A stretch of DNA of 64,000 bases from CAADGY01 sp900696665 (GCA_035063885.1 JAPSFM010000004.1:1-64000), one strand, 5' to 3'. Numbered from the stretch's first letter, positions 34,456-44,447 are shown. Program-made: numbers and translations. Notes: generated by a model from the letters alone, not told the origin.

Positions 34456-34611
34456 TGAACCTCCGTGGATACACGTACTCGCCGCAAGCCACAGCTTGCT
34501 CTGGTATTGTGCATCGGTTCCTGCTTGATAAATTGTCAGGTTAACGAATGGCGAAGAAAGCGGTCAATCGAAATTACTTATGGGGAGTATCACAAATTCC
34601 GCATTCGCCCC

Positions 34612-36141
34612 TCATGTCTCCAATGCTGCGGGAGCCGGCTTTTTGGCAGGTCCCATCCGGCGGGTCGAGAACTGCAGTACTGCTTCCATCACAACGGCCC
34701 CTCCGATGACGGCGGTGACAATCCACGGGATGGAAGGACCGGAATAGAGGTCTTGCGCGCTTACGACGATGGCAATGGAAAGCGCACCCACCGGCGACGC
34801 CGTAAGGCTGCGGCGCTCGCGGAACGCCAGGTCGTGCATCCAGAATTTTCGCAGCAACTCGACCGATAGCCATTTCGATGCGAAGCGGACGGTGACAAAG
34901 ATCACCATCAATGCCCAGCCCTGCCATTCGGACGGGTGCCACAACGCACCGGCGATTACGAGAAACACGAAATAAACCGGGCGCTCCAGGTGGCGCAAGA
35001 CAGTACGCACCTGCTCCTTCCACGTTCCCCCGAGATTCACGATGATCGCGCCGGCGATGAAGCAGACCGCAACCGGAGACAGCCGCAGAAAGCTGGCGAT
35101 GCCCGCTGTAAAAGCGATCGCGCCGAGCAGCACCACAGTGAACTGCGGATCCTGGTTGATCTTCGTTAGGGTCGCGTAAATCAACACGCCCATCGTTGTG
35201 CCGATGCCAAGCATGATAAACAGCCACGCCGTACCGGGAAGCTGCCATGCCACCGCCGGGCCATGCGGGCGGAAATAGGCGCTGACCATCATCAGTCCGA
35301 GAACACCCGCCAGTTGCTGCAACTCGACAATTCGGGCGAGCCGGCCGATAGGCCGCTCCGCAGGAAACACCTTCCGCGCAAACCGGGGAGACTTGCGTGC
35401 CGCCATTGCTCCGGCAGTGCCGAGCAGGAGAGCGTCACGCAGATATCCGGACTCCGCCACCGACTGGCCCGAAGCGGCCAGCACCACCGCACACACTACA
35501 AAGATGGCGAAAATCGGGAATACCGTCGTGAGGAAGACGGCGGCGCTGGTACCCGGCGGCAAGTCATCGAGTATCCTGGCATTGAAGCGCGAACCAACCG
35601 CAAAGCCGATCCAGCCAAGCCCCAGTGACAGTAGCGGCGCGATCTCTTTGAGAACTTCCGGAGACAGAATACCGATACCGGGCTGCGCCGCAATCAGGCC
35701 GAGAAAAAGGAATGGGAGCCCTGCCGTCGCCAGGTGTGCGATATTGAAACGCTGCTCGAAGCGCTGGACGCTACGGTGCCCGCCAAGATAGGCCAAAACC
35801 AGCAGCGCAACGAACCCCAGAATCGCACGGGTAACTGAGCCCGGCGGTGGCGGGATGAGATCGCGCGAGCGGCCGAGCAATGCCTCCCTCTGGTCAAACA
35901 ACGACGGGCGCAGTTCCGGAGTGCCGAAGGGATTCCATTGCAGAACCGGCGGTGGAGGCAGCAACACCGGCTCCGCCGGCGCTGGTTCGCTCAGGGTAAA
36001 CTTTCTCGGCTGGTTCTGCTGTGATTCGTCCCACTGGGGTTGCGGACCTGTAGTCCGTCCGGCGAAAAGCGGCCAGCAGAGTAACAGGATGGCGAAGACC
36101 GGAACGCTCCGGGCAGTTACGTGGGTTTTTCGCATTGCCAT
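34612..36141 (-). CDS. Cation:proton antiporter-like membrane protein
   Basis: A 509-residue protein with a cleavable-looking N-terminal signal (residues ~14-28). A Pro/Gln-rich periplasmic region of about 70 residues follows, then ~12 predicted helices (residues ~105-495). The membrane part resembles the CPA2/sodium-hydrogen exchanger fold: GWIGFAVGSRFNARIL, ELQQLAGVLGLMMVSAY and CFIAGAIIVNLGG, the last typical of exchanger cores. The long export-type N-terminus is unusual for this superfamily. The ion specificity is not readable. It is divergent from xseA. Confidence 0.75.
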   Translation of the reverse strand: MAMRKTHVTARSVPVFAILLLCWPLFAGRTTGPQPQWDESQQNQPRKFTLSEPAPAEPVLLPPPPVLQWNPFGTPELRPSLFDQREALLGRSRDLIPPPPGSVTRAILGFVALLVLAYLGGHRSVQRFEQRFNIAHLATAGLPFLFLGLIAAQPGIGILSPEVLKEIAPLLSLGLGWIGFAVGSRFNARILDDLPPGTSAAVFLTTVFPIFAIFVVCAVVLAASGQSVAESGYLRDALLLGTAGAMAARKSPRFARKVFPAERPIGRLARIVELQQLAGVLGLMMVSAYFRPHGPAVAWQLPGTAWLFIMLGIGTTMGVLIYATLTKINQDPQFTVVLLGAIAFTAGIASFLRLSPVAVCFIAGAIIVNLGGTWKEQVRTVLRHLERPVYFVFLVIAGALWHPSEWQGWALMVIFVTVRFASKWLSVELLRKFWMHDLAFRERRSLTASPVGALSIAIVVSAQDLYSGPSIPWIVTAVIGGAVVMEAVLQFSTRRMGPAKKPAPAALET

Positions 36142-36190
36142 CTTTTCCGAGTATCCCAGAACATCCCCCTGTTAATCTAAACGGTAGGTT

Positions 36191-37549
36191 ATGTCGCAAC
36201 TGACCATTTCCTGGGAACCGGAAAGGCGTATCTTCACCGTGTCCGAGTTGAGCGTCGCCATACGCGGGCTGTTCGAGGACCAGTTCAGCGACATATGGGT
36301 CTCCGGAGAAATCTCCGGCACGAAAACCGCCTCGAGTGGCCACTGCTATTTCAGCCTCAAAGACGATGGTGCACAGGTGCGCTGCGTGTGCTTTCGCGGC
36401 ACCGCACGCTATCTCAAGTTCAAACCGCAGGACGGCATCGCTGTACTGGCGCGGGGCCGGTTGGATGTTTATGAGTCTCGCGGTGAATATCAGTTGCTTG
36501 TCGAAGCACTGGAACCCCAGGGATATGGCGCACTCCAGCTTGCCTTCGAGCAGTTGAAAAAGAAACTCGCCTCGGAAGGCCTGTTCGACGCCACACGCAA
36601 GAGAGCCCTTCCGAAATATCCCACCCGGATCGGCATTGTGTCCTCTCCGGCGGGAGCCGTCATTCAGGATATCGTTCAGATCCTTAGCCGCCGGTTTCCT
36701 GGCATTCACATCCGGCTTTATCCCACTCTCGTCCAAGGCGAGGGAGCGGCAGCAGCGATTTCGCGCGGCATCGGGTACTTCAGCCGGAGCGGCTGGCCGC
36801 AGGTGGTGATTGTCGCACGCGGCGGCGGCTCGCTCGAAGATCTTTGGGCTTTCAACGAGGAGAGTGTCGCGCGAGCGATTGCCGCCTGCTCCGTGCCCGT
36901 CATTTCGGCTATCGGCCACGAAACGGATTTCACCATTGCGGATTTCGTTGCGGACCTGCGGGCTCCGACGCCTTCAGCCGCCGCCGGGATTGTGATCTGC
37001 ACCCGGCAGGAGCTGCTCGATGGCATCGCGGCTTGCGTCCGCAAAATGGAACAGGCCTTGCGCTACCGGTTAGCCGCCGCGGGCCGCCGCCTGCACGAGC
37101 AGGGCGTGGATCGCGCCACCACCGTTTTGCATCGCAGAATCGGCCGGTTCTCCCAGCGAGTGGATGAACTTGAATACGCGCTGAGAGATCGTTTGCGAAA
37201 CGCTCTGTTGGGGAGGGGCGCCGCACTAAGCGGACTCGAACAGAGGCTTCGCCGGATGGATCTCCGTTTGCGATTTGGAGCCGCGCACCGCCGCCTTGCC
37301 TTCGCCCACGCCGAGGCGATTCAGGCGATGCGTTTCCGGTTGACCGCCGCACGAGGCCGATTCGAGCCGCTGGATGCCCAATTGGTTCAACTCAGCCCGC
37401 TGCGCGTGCTCGACCGCGGATACGCTATTGTGCTGGACGAGCGCGGAGAAATCCTGAAGGATGCCGCACAGACTTCGCCGGGCGCACAACTCGAGATCCG
37501 GCTGTCACGGGGGCGCGTCGGCGCGCGCGTGACGGAACAAAAAAGCTGA
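36191..37549 (+). CDS. xseA: Exodeoxyribonuclease VII large subunit
   Basis: A 452-residue XseA, the catalytic subunit of the nuclease that degrades single-stranded DNA. An N-terminal OB fold (residues ~10-110) contains LFEDQFSDIWVSGEISG and GHCYFSLKDDGAQVRCV. The nuclease domain follows (PTRIGIVSSPAGAVIQDI, PTLVQGEGAAAAI, VVIVARGGGSLEDLWAFN, ISAIGHETDFTIADFVADLRAPTPSAAA). The C-terminal coiled coil is shorter than in E. coli. The small subunit xseB is not in the window. Confidence 0.97.
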   Translation: MSQLTISWEPERRIFTVSELSVAIRGLFEDQFSDIWVSGEISGTKTASSGHCYFSLKDDGAQVRCVCFRGTARYLKFKPQDGIAVLARGRLDVYESRGEYQLLVEALEPQGYGALQLAFEQLKKKLASEGLFDATRKRALPKYPTRIGIVSSPAGAVIQDIVQILSRRFPGIHIRLYPTLVQGEGAAAAISRGIGYFSRSGWPQVVIVARGGGSLEDLWAFNEESVARAIAACSVPVISAIGHETDFTIADFVADLRAPTPSAAAGIVICTRQELLDGIAACVRKMEQALRYRLAAAGRRLHEQGVDRATTVLHRRIGRFSQRVDELEYALRDRLRNALLGRGAALSGLEQRLRRMDLRLRFGAAHRRLAFAHAEAIQAMRFRLTAARGRFEPLDAQLVQLSPLRVLDRGYAIVLDERGEILKDAAQTSPGAQLEIRLSRGRVGARVTEQKS

Positions 37550-37608
37550 TCGGGCGCACAATCTCTGGCCTATAGTGAAGAAGGGTCCCAACCGATACCG
37601 GGATTGTG

Positions 37609-38517
37609 ATGCTCCGAGATCTGCTTCTTTACCTCTCCACCCAGAAGCATCTTCGAAATTGGGTGGAGACGTCGCCGCTGGCGGGCCGTCTCACGTCGCG
37701 GTTCATCGCGGGCAACACGCTCGAGGAAGCACTGGCGGTTGGCGCCAGGCTAAACGCCGAAGGGCTCCTGGTGACGCTCGATCATCTGGGAGAGAACGTT
37801 ACTTCGGAAGTGGAGGCCAACGCCTCACGGGATGCGTATCTTCAGGCCCTCGTCAGAATCGGGCAGTTGGGGCTACGCTCCACCGTTTCGATCAAGCTGA
37901 GTCAGTTCGGTCTCGATGTTTCCGAGCAATTGTGCCGCGAAAATGTTGCCATGGTGGTGGAGCAAGCCAGCCGGACGGGTACCTGGGTCGAAGTAGACAT
38001 GGAAGCGAGCCGCTATGTTGACGCCACACTCGCGCTGGTACGTGAAATGCATTCGCGGCATCAAGGCGTGCGCGCCGTGATACAGTCTTACCTGCGCCGA
38101 AGCGAGCACGATGTTGAACAGCTTTGCCGCGACCGGATCCCGGTCAGGGTCTGCAAGGGGGCCTATAAGGAAGACGAATTGATCGCCTTCCCCCAAAAAA
38201 CACAGGTGGATGCCAATTACCTGCGGCTTTCACAAATTCTGCTGGAGCGTGGCGTCTATCCCGGGATGGCCACCCACGATCCGAAAATGGTCCAGGGAGT
38301 CCTGGGTTTTGTGTCCAAACTAGGCATTTCTCCGCAGCAGTTCGAGTTCCAGATGCTATATGGCATCCGGCGCGACTTGCAGCGGATGTTGATCCGGCGC
38401 GGCTTCCGGCTGCGGCTCTATGTTCCGTACGGAAGCGCTTGGTACCCCTATTTTATGCGGAGGCTGGCCGAGCGGCCGGCGAATGTTCTATTTCTGGCGA
38501 GGAATCTCTTTCGCTGA
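37609..38517 (+). CDS. Proline dehydrogenase (monofunctional)
   Basis: A 302-residue FAD-dependent proline dehydrogenase with the (beta-alpha)8 fold. It oxidises proline to pyrroline-5-carboxylate. Motifs include VTLDHLGENVTSE, SIKLSQFGLDVS, VEVDMEASRY, VRVCKGAYKE (FAD and substrate contacts), ATHDPKMV and the C-terminal YVPYGSAWYPYFMRRLAERPAN. The partner aldehyde dehydrogenase, fused in PutA proteins, is not adjacent. GTG at 37606 immediately precedes the ATG at 37609; either could start. It follows xseA by about 59 bp. Confidence 0.93.
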   Translation: MLRDLLLYLSTQKHLRNWVETSPLAGRLTSRFIAGNTLEEALAVGARLNAEGLLVTLDHLGENVTSEVEANASRDAYLQALVRIGQLGLRSTVSIKLSQFGLDVSEQLCRENVAMVVEQASRTGTWVEVDMEASRYVDATLALVREMHSRHQGVRAVIQSYLRRSEHDVEQLCRDRIPVRVCKGAYKEDELIAFPQKTQVDANYLRLSQILLERGVYPGMATHDPKMVQGVLGFVSKLGISPQQFEFQMLYGIRRDLQRMLIRRGFRLRLYVPYGSAWYPYFMRRLAERPANVLFLARNLFR

Positions 38518-38559
38518 TAGGAACCTGTTAGCGTTTTCCGGAATCCAATATAGCGGCAC

Positions 38560-39000
38560 ATGAAATATTGGGGCTATCTTGTCGCGAAATCCATCGTAGC
38601 AGCAGTCCTTATCTATGCGTTGTGGCGCATGTTATGGGCCGTGATGCCGGAACCCGGCTATATGGTGTTTCAGCAGACCCGCCGTTTCGGCCAGGACCTC
38701 TGGTGGACGTCAGCGATTTTGGTGCTATGGCTTCTATCAGCCGCGCTGATCTATCTCATCATTTGGGACCAGCGGCGGCGTTGCCGCACCTGCTTGCGCC
38801 GGCTCCGCATGCCGGTGGAAACCGGGTCATGGAAGAATCTGCTGCTGATTGGTCCGCCTCGTACGGAATACATCTGCCCTTACGGGCATGGCACGTTATC
38901 CGTTCCCGAACTGCATATCACCGGAATGGAAAGTCCGGATTGGCAGCCGCACGAAGACATTTGGGCTGAATTGTACGGGACCGAGGAAACCAGGAAATGA
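38560..39000 (+). CDS. Membrane protein with a C-terminal zinc-ribbon-like segment
   Basis: A 146-residue protein with two predicted helices (residues ~8-27 and ~48-68). A cytoplasmic part follows, starting with a basic stop-transfer (WDQRRRCRTCLRRLRMP) and continuing to YICPYGHGTL. C-x2-C in the first and Cys-His in the second could bind one zinc. No characterised family is recognised. Its stop overlaps the ATG of the next gene (ATGA), so the two are probably translated together. It lies between proline dehydrogenase and the class A PBP. Confidence 0.7.
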   Translation: MKYWGYLVAKSIVAAVLIYALWRMLWAVMPEPGYMVFQQTRRFGQDLWWTSAILVLWLLSAALIYLIIWDQRRRCRTCLRRLRMPVETGSWKNLLLIGPPRTEYICPYGHGTLSVPELHITGMESPDWQPHEDIWAELYGTEETRK

Positions 39001-39347
39001 AGCGTTTCGCTTCATGGAGGATAGCCGCGGGGGCGGTTGTACTGGCGTGTCTGACCGGTTTTCTCGGGCTCCTGGTCCCCTCCTACCTGCGAAACCGGGA
39101 ATTTCAGGATTTTCTCGACCGTACGGTGAGCTCCGAAGGAGCGCACCAGATGTCACCGGGCGCCCTGCAGGCGTCCGTGGCGGACGGCGCCGGACGTATC
39201 GGATTGCCGGTGGCGCCGGACCAAGTTCGCGTCCGCCGGACAGCCGATGACCTGCGTATCGAAGTGCGCTACGCCGTACGCGTTGAAATCCCGCTCTACA
39301 CCGTGGACCTCCACTTCCGCCCCGCTGCGATGAGCCGGCGCAAGTAA
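38997..39347 (+). CDS. Small anchored hypothetical protein (DUF4845-like)
   Basis: A 116-residue protein with one N-terminal helix (residues ~7-27). The rest is soluble and probably periplasmic. The pattern FQDFLDRTVSSEGAHQMSPGALQASVADGAGRIGLPVAPDQVRV, followed by DLRIEVRYAVRVEIPLYTVDLHFRP, resembles the DUF4845 layout (short helix, alpha/beta domain). DUF4845 genes often lie near lepB or envelope genes. This one is coupled to the zinc-ribbon membrane protein and followed by the PBP gene. The function is unknown. Confidence 0.6.
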   Translation: MKRFASWRIAAGAVVLACLTGFLGLLVPSYLRNREFQDFLDRTVSSEGAHQMSPGALQASVADGAGRIGLPVAPDQVRVRRTADDLRIEVRYAVRVEIPLYTVDLHFRPAAMSRRK

Positions 39348-39387
39348 CGAGCGCCCTACACGTGAGAGAATCGAAACAGGTAATTAA

Positions 39388-41904
39388 GTGGCTGTCAGAT
39401 TTCAGATCCCCAGGAAGGCAGGGTTGGTCCGCCTGCTGCTGCATCCCGCTGGCAAGTTCGTAGCCGCCTCTCTCACCGTCGCTCTTATCGCTGGAATCGG
39501 GGCACTCACCTACTACTATGCGAAGTATTCGAGACTGATCGAACAGAAGCTCAGCGCCGGCCCGTTCCCGTCTACGTCCATGCTGTTTGCGGCCCCGAAA
39601 GTTGTTTCTGTCGGTGATGAAACGGCCGCGTCGGACATCGTGGCGCTGTTGCGGCGCGGCGGATATTCTGAATCGCGTACGAACCGCATGGGCTGGTACC
39701 GGCTTACCAGCGACGGCATCGAGATTTATCCCGGGCCGGACTCCTATTTCCGCCAGGAACCCGGAGTGATCCGCTTTCAAAGCGGCTCGATCGCAAGAAT
39801 TGTTTCGCTGGCCGACAATACCGAACGGACACGCTATCAACTCGAGCCCGAGTTGATCACAAATTTATTCGATCGCAAGCGCGAGAAGCGCCGTATTGTC
39901 GGCTTCAGTGACATCCCGAAGGTGCTCATCAACGCGGTGATATCGATCGAAGACAAGCGGTTCTTCCAGCACCCCGGCTTCGATCCGTTCCGCGTCATCA
40001 AGTCCGCCTACGTGGACTTGAAAAAGGGTTATCTCGCTGAAGGCGCGTCCACACTGACCATGCAGGTCGCGCGCACATTCTGGCTGAATCCGGATAAGAA
40101 CTGGAGCCGCAAGCTGGCGGAGACGCTAATTGCCTTGCAGCTCGAACAAAAGCTCACGAAAGAACAGATCTTCGAATACTACGCCAACCAGGTGGACCTC
40201 GGACGGCGCGGCAGCTTCTCCATCAGGGGATTCGGTGAAGCCGCCCAGGCTTATTTCGGCAAGGATATACAGCAGTTGTCGCTTTCAGAAGCCGCCACGC
40301 TGGCCGGACTCGTCCAGAGGCCAAGCTTCACGAATCCCTATCGCTGGCCGGAGAGAGCGCGCGCGCGGCGCAACGTGGTGCTCTCCCTGATGCGGGAAAA
40401 CGGATACATTTCCGACGTGGAGTACGCGGTGGCAGCCGCTTCACCGCTCGTCATCAAGAAGGGTGGTGTAGGCACTGGCGACGCGGCTTATTTCGTGGAT
40501 CTTGTGAATGACGAGTTGCAGGACGATTTTGAGGGCCATGATTTCCAGGAGGACTCTTACCGCGTCTACACCACGCTTGACGTCGACTTGCAGGAGGCCG
40601 CTGCCGAAGCCGTACGCATCGGCATGCAGGATATCGACGCGCAGTTGCAGAGCCGGCGGAAGAGGAACCCGAACTATCCGCAGGCCCAGGTCGCATTGGT
40701 AGCCCTCGATACCCAGACGGGTGAGATCAAAGCCTTAATCGGGGGGCGCAACTATGGCATGAGTCAGCTCAACCGGGCGTTGGCGAAGCGTCAGCCTGGT
40801 TCCGTGTTCAAGCCATTCGTATATACCGCCGCACTCAGCATGGTGTTCGATGACCCCTCGCGGGCGGTAACACCGGCTACAACACTGCTCGATGAGCCGA
40901 CTACCTTCTGGTATGACGGGCAGGCTTACGAGCCCAGCAACTATAAGCACCAGTTTTATGGGTTGGTGACCGTTAGGCAGGCTCTTGCCAAATCGCTGAA
41001 TATTCCAACGGTAAAGCTGGCGGAAATGGCGGGCTATGATCGGATTGTCGAAGTCGCCCGCGATGCCGGCATGAACCTTGCGATTCAGCCCACGCCCGCG
41101 GTTGCGTTAGGGGCGTATGAAGTGACCCCCATCGAGATTGCCGGCGCGTACACGATCTTCGCCAACCAGGGTATCTACGTGAAGCCGTCCTGGATCAAAT
41201 ACATCCGCGATTCTTCAGGGCGCGCGATCTACGATTACAAGCCGAAACGTCAACAGGCGATCGATCCACGCGTGGCCTATGTCATGGAGCAGATGTTGGA
41301 AGAGGTGCTCCGCTCCGGCACCGGTGCAGGCGTTCGCACCCGGGGCTTCTCTCTTCCCGCCGCCGGAAAAACCGGTACGTCACATGACGGCTGGTTTGCC
41401 GGATTCACCTCCAAGTTGATTTGTGCTGTGTGGGTGGGGTTTGACGATAATCGCGAACTCAACCTGGAAGGTGCTCGTTCTGCCCTGCCCATTTGGACCG
41501 AGTTCATGAAAAGAGCGCATCAGTTGCGGGAATACAGGAACGCCAGGCCATTCCCCGCGCCGGAAGGTGTCATCCAGGTGGAGATCGATCCGGCAACCGG
41601 ACAACTCGCGACGCCGCAGTGCCCGACGGTCCGGACAGACTTCTTCATCGCCGGGACGCAGCCGGTTGAAGTCTGCCAGTATCACGGCGGCACCAGCCAG
41701 ATCGCCGGATGGGAGACACCGCCGCCGCCCGCGAGTTCCACGCCGGTTCCCCTGCCGCGCGCAGCGGCCGGCGGCAGCAACATTGTCCGTGCAAGCCGTG
41801 GAGTTCCGCCGCAGGTCACGACGAAAGAGGAGACGCCCCCCGAAGAGCCGGAGCAACCGAAAAAACGGGGATTCTTCGGCCGGATTCGCGATATATTTAG
41901 GTAG
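39388..41904 (+). CDS. Class A penicillin-binding protein (PBP1B-like)
   Basis: An 838-residue bifunctional peptidoglycan synthase. A membrane helix (residues ~24-44) is followed by a UB2H-like region. Next is the glycosyltransferase domain (family 51), with catalytic Glu188 in ISIEDKRFFQHPG and the motif AEGASTLTMQVARTF. The transpeptidase domain has Ser472-x2-Lys475 (PGSVFKPF), KSLNIPTV (SxN box) and Lys661-Thr-Gly (GKTGTSHDG). A Pro/Ser-rich tail with a basic end (KKRGFFGRIRDIFR) closes the protein. The start is GTG at 39388 after AACAGG. Two TPR genes follow on the same strand. Confidence 0.94.
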   Translation: MAVRFQIPRKAGLVRLLLHPAGKFVAASLTVALIAGIGALTYYYAKYSRLIEQKLSAGPFPSTSMLFAAPKVVSVGDETAASDIVALLRRGGYSESRTNRMGWYRLTSDGIEIYPGPDSYFRQEPGVIRFQSGSIARIVSLADNTERTRYQLEPELITNLFDRKREKRRIVGFSDIPKVLINAVISIEDKRFFQHPGFDPFRVIKSAYVDLKKGYLAEGASTLTMQVARTFWLNPDKNWSRKLAETLIALQLEQKLTKEQIFEYYANQVDLGRRGSFSIRGFGEAAQAYFGKDIQQLSLSEAATLAGLVQRPSFTNPYRWPERARARRNVVLSLMRENGYISDVEYAVAAASPLVIKKGGVGTGDAAYFVDLVNDELQDDFEGHDFQEDSYRVYTTLDVDLQEAAAEAVRIGMQDIDAQLQSRRKRNPNYPQAQVALVALDTQTGEIKALIGGRNYGMSQLNRALAKRQPGSVFKPFVYTAALSMVFDDPSRAVTPATTLLDEPTTFWYDGQAYEPSNYKHQFYGLVTVRQALAKSLNIPTVKLAEMAGYDRIVEVARDAGMNLAIQPTPAVALGAYEVTPIEIAGAYTIFANQGIYVKPSWIKYIRDSSGRAIYDYKPKRQQAIDPRVAYVMEQMLEEVLRSGTGAGVRTRGFSLPAAGKTGTSHDGWFAGFTSKLICAVWVGFDDNRELNLEGARSALPIWTEFMKRAHQLREYRNARPFPAPEGVIQVEIDPATGQLATPQCPTVRTDFFIAGTQPVEVCQYHGGTSQIAGWETPPPPASSTPVPLPRAAAGGSNIVRASRGVPPQVTTKEETPPEEPEQPKKRGFFGRIRDIFR

Positions 41905-41920
41905 GTACAGGAGGCCAATC

Positions 41921-42709
41921 ATGGTTTCCCTTACTTTCGCACTGCTTGCCGCCGGTTCTGCTTCCTTCCTTTTAGCCGGCCAGAGCGATGGATTGAAGCA
42001 CCCCCCGGCCATCCCACCTTCGGCAGCCGCTTCCGGAGAGACCCAGCCCCGTTCAGCCAATACGACTTCGGAGATGCGCGGTGATGCCCTCATGGGCCGG
42101 AAAAACTACCAGGAGGCGATTGCCACCTATCAGGACGCCGTGCGCGACCAGGCGATCCTGCTGAACAAGATCGGAATCGCCTACCACCAGTTGATGGACC
42201 TGGATACGGCCAAACGTTATTACGAAAGAGCGCTTCAGATCAACCCGAACTATTCCGAGGCTATCAATAATCTCGGAACCATTTACTATGCCAAAAAGGA
42301 CTACGGTAAAGCGGAGCGCGAGTACAAAAAGGCGCTTAAACTGACTCCCCAATCCGCCTCTATTTACAGCAACCTTGGAACTGCCTACTTTGCTCGCAAG
42401 CGGTACGACGAAGCAATGCAGGCTTACCAGAAGGCGCTATCGCTCGATCCGGAGGTTTTTGAGCACCGTAGCAGCGCCGGCGTGCTGTTGCAGGAGCGGA
42501 GCGTGGCAGAGCGCGCGAAATTCCACTTCTATATGGCTAAGACCTACGCTAAGGCAGGTGTGTTCGATCGTGCCCTGCTGTACATGAGAAGAGCGCTCGA
42601 AGAGGGATTCACCGAACGCGACCGTTTCCGCCAGGATCCCGAATTCGCACAGATGCAGGAGATGCCGGAGTTTCAACAATTGCTCCTTCTGGAGCCGCGT
42701 GTCCTGTAG
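41921..42709 (+). CDS. Secreted TPR-repeat protein
   Basis: A 262-residue protein. A signal peptide (residues 1-19) precedes a short Pro/Ser linker and about five tetratricopeptide repeats. Examples are NYQEAIATYQDAVRDQAILL, AKRYYERALQINPNYSEAINNLG, GKAEREYKKALKLTPQSASIYSNLG and YDEAMQAYQKALSLDPEV. TPRs mediate protein-protein contacts. The gene begins 17 bp after the PBP stop with AGGAGG upstream, so it may assist the PBP. The next gene's GTG overlaps its end. Confidence 0.88.
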   Translation: MVSLTFALLAAGSASFLLAGQSDGLKHPPAIPPSAAASGETQPRSANTTSEMRGDALMGRKNYQEAIATYQDAVRDQAILLNKIGIAYHQLMDLDTAKRYYERALQINPNYSEAINNLGTIYYAKKDYGKAEREYKKALKLTPQSASIYSNLGTAYFARKRYDEAMQAYQKALSLDPEVFEHRSSAGVLLQERSVAERAKFHFYMAKTYAKAGVFDRALLYMRRALEEGFTERDRFRQDPEFAQMQEMPEFQQLLLLEPRVL

Positions 42710-44447
42710 CTGCTTCCGTAGTGCAACCCTGCTGATGTTGTGTATCCTCCTCGCCGGCTGCTCCAGCAGCACGGAGAAAACCGGCGCGCGGCGAACTGCT
42801 ATTCTCCCTTTTGAAAACCTGACCGGCGACGTTTCGCTGGAATGGATGGGCCGCGCCGCATCCGAGATCGTGATCGAGAGCCTCTCGGGTTCGCCGTCCA
42901 TCACGGCTTTACGCGTATCATCCGCAAACGAAGCCTATGCGGTGCGGGCGGAGAGGCTTGTGGAAGGCTACTATACACTGGTGGATGGCAGGCTCCGGCT
43001 CACCGCTTCCGTTCGGGACATCGAGCGCAACCGGACCATTGATAGCCCGTCTGCCGAGGGCGCGGCAACAAGCGGCATTATGCCGGTAGCGGCCGGCATG
43101 GCCAAAAACCTGGGCGGTGATGCGAACCGGTTCAGCACCCGCAACCACACCGCAATCGAGAACTGGGCCAAGGGTCTGGCGGGCACTGCGGGAGAACAGA
43201 CCTCGCGCCTGTTCGAGGCCGCCATCGCCGCCGACCCCAATTTCGGCGAAGCTTACGTTCACTTCGCAGAGTTCCTGCTTGGGCGTGCCGGCGTGGCGGC
43301 GGCCCGGCGCATCATCGAGTCGGCGCGGAGCAGAAACCTCGGCGAGGTGGAGCGCGCACGGCTCGACGTCCTGTCGGCATCCATAGCCGGCGACGCGCGG
43401 GCGCAACTCGAGGCTGTGCAGCGGCTAGCCTCATTGACTCCTGGCGATGCCATCCTCTATCGAACTCTCGGCAATTTGCAGCTTTCGGCCCATCGTTACG
43501 GTGACGCCTCCAAGTCCCTGGCACGGGCCGCGGAACTTGATCCTGCGGACCCGGATGCCTTGAACCTGCTGGGCTATGCCCGGGCTTACACGCTAGATCT
43601 GGATGGGGCGAAGGCCGCGCTCGAACAAGCCGCGAAGGCCGCACCCGGAGACGCCAACCCTCAGGATTCACTTGGAGATGTTCATTTCCTTCTGGGCCGG
43701 TTCCGGGAAGCGGAAAGCTACTATCTCGCCGCACACCGGAAGAACCCTTCCTTCCTGGGAAGCGCCACGCTGTTGAAAGCGGCACACGCGCGATGGATGG
43801 CCGGAGACCGGGCGGGAGCCGACACGATTTTCCAGCAGTACAGAGACGCGTTACGGCAGGCGAAGTTTCCTCTGGCCGAATTGCAGGCCGCGCGGTGGGA
43901 GCATCTGACAGGCCGCATGCAGCAAGGCATGGAGCGCCTGGAAAAATTCGCTGCCGCGGCGCAGGGCGACATACGCTCGCTCGCGTTTTCGCAACTGGCA
44001 GTCTGGAAGCTCGCGGCTGGCGATCGAAATGGAGCGGCACAATCGGGTGCTGAGGGTACGAAATCCGCGGGCAACCCCGCGACAAGCGTGACCGCCTACC
44101 TGGCAGCGGCGGCGATTCGCGGTGGAATGTCAGGGGGTGGACAACCGGTAAGTCCGGCGTTGCGGGACTATGCGTCTGCCTATGGCGCGCTGTTTGAAAA
44201 GAGATTCGCCGATGCTGTGCCGCTACTCGAGCGCCTCTACGGCCAGTCGTCGTTTACATCCGGAAGACACGTCGAACTGCTGCTGGCGTGGGCTTGTATT
44301 GAGACAGGTGCATTGGATCGCGCAAGAAAACTGCTCCAAACGTATCCGCTGCCGGTGATTCAGCCTGAAGAGATTTTTGCGTTTCTGGAGTATCCGCGGG
44401 TTCTGGAGTTACGGAAAAAAGTTGGCCTCGAGACTCCACCGGACTGA
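42699..44447 (+). CDS. Lipoprotein with FlgO-like front and TPR repeats
   Basis: A 582-residue protein starting at GTG 42699, overlapping the previous gene by 11 bp. The signal peptide has a lipobox (LLAGC, then S). Residues ~33-120 (RRTAILPFENLTGDVSLEWMG) resemble the nucleotide-free alpha/beta domain found in FlgO and adenylate-cyclase-linked TPR proteins. The remainder holds degenerate TPRs, e.g. ALYRTLGNLQLSAHRYGDASKSL-like, GRFREAESYYLAAHRKNP and GALDRARKLL. A periplasmic assembly or scaffold role linked to the PBP operon is inference. A strong terminator follows 1 bp after the stop. Confidence 0.85.
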   Translation: MSCSCFRSATLLMLCILLAGCSSSTEKTGARRTAILPFENLTGDVSLEWMGRAASEIVIESLSGSPSITALRVSSANEAYAVRAERLVEGYYTLVDGRLRLTASVRDIERNRTIDSPSAEGAATSGIMPVAAGMAKNLGGDANRFSTRNHTAIENWAKGLAGTAGEQTSRLFEAAIAADPNFGEAYVHFAEFLLGRAGVAAARRIIESARSRNLGEVERARLDVLSASIAGDARAQLEAVQRLASLTPGDAILYRTLGNLQLSAHRYGDASKSLARAAELDPADPDALNLLGYARAYTLDLDGAKAALEQAAKAAPGDANPQDSLGDVHFLLGRFREAESYYLAAHRKNPSFLGSATLLKAAHARWMAGDRAGADTIFQQYRDALRQAKFPLAELQAARWEHLTGRMQQGMERLEKFAAAAQGDIRSLAFSQLAVWKLAAGDRNGAAQSGAEGTKSAGNPATSVTAYLAAAAIRGGMSGGGQPVSPALRDYASAYGALFEKRFADAVPLLERLYGQSSFTSGRHVELLLAWACIETGALDRARKLLQTYPLPVIQPEEIFAFLEYPRVLELRKKVGLETPPD

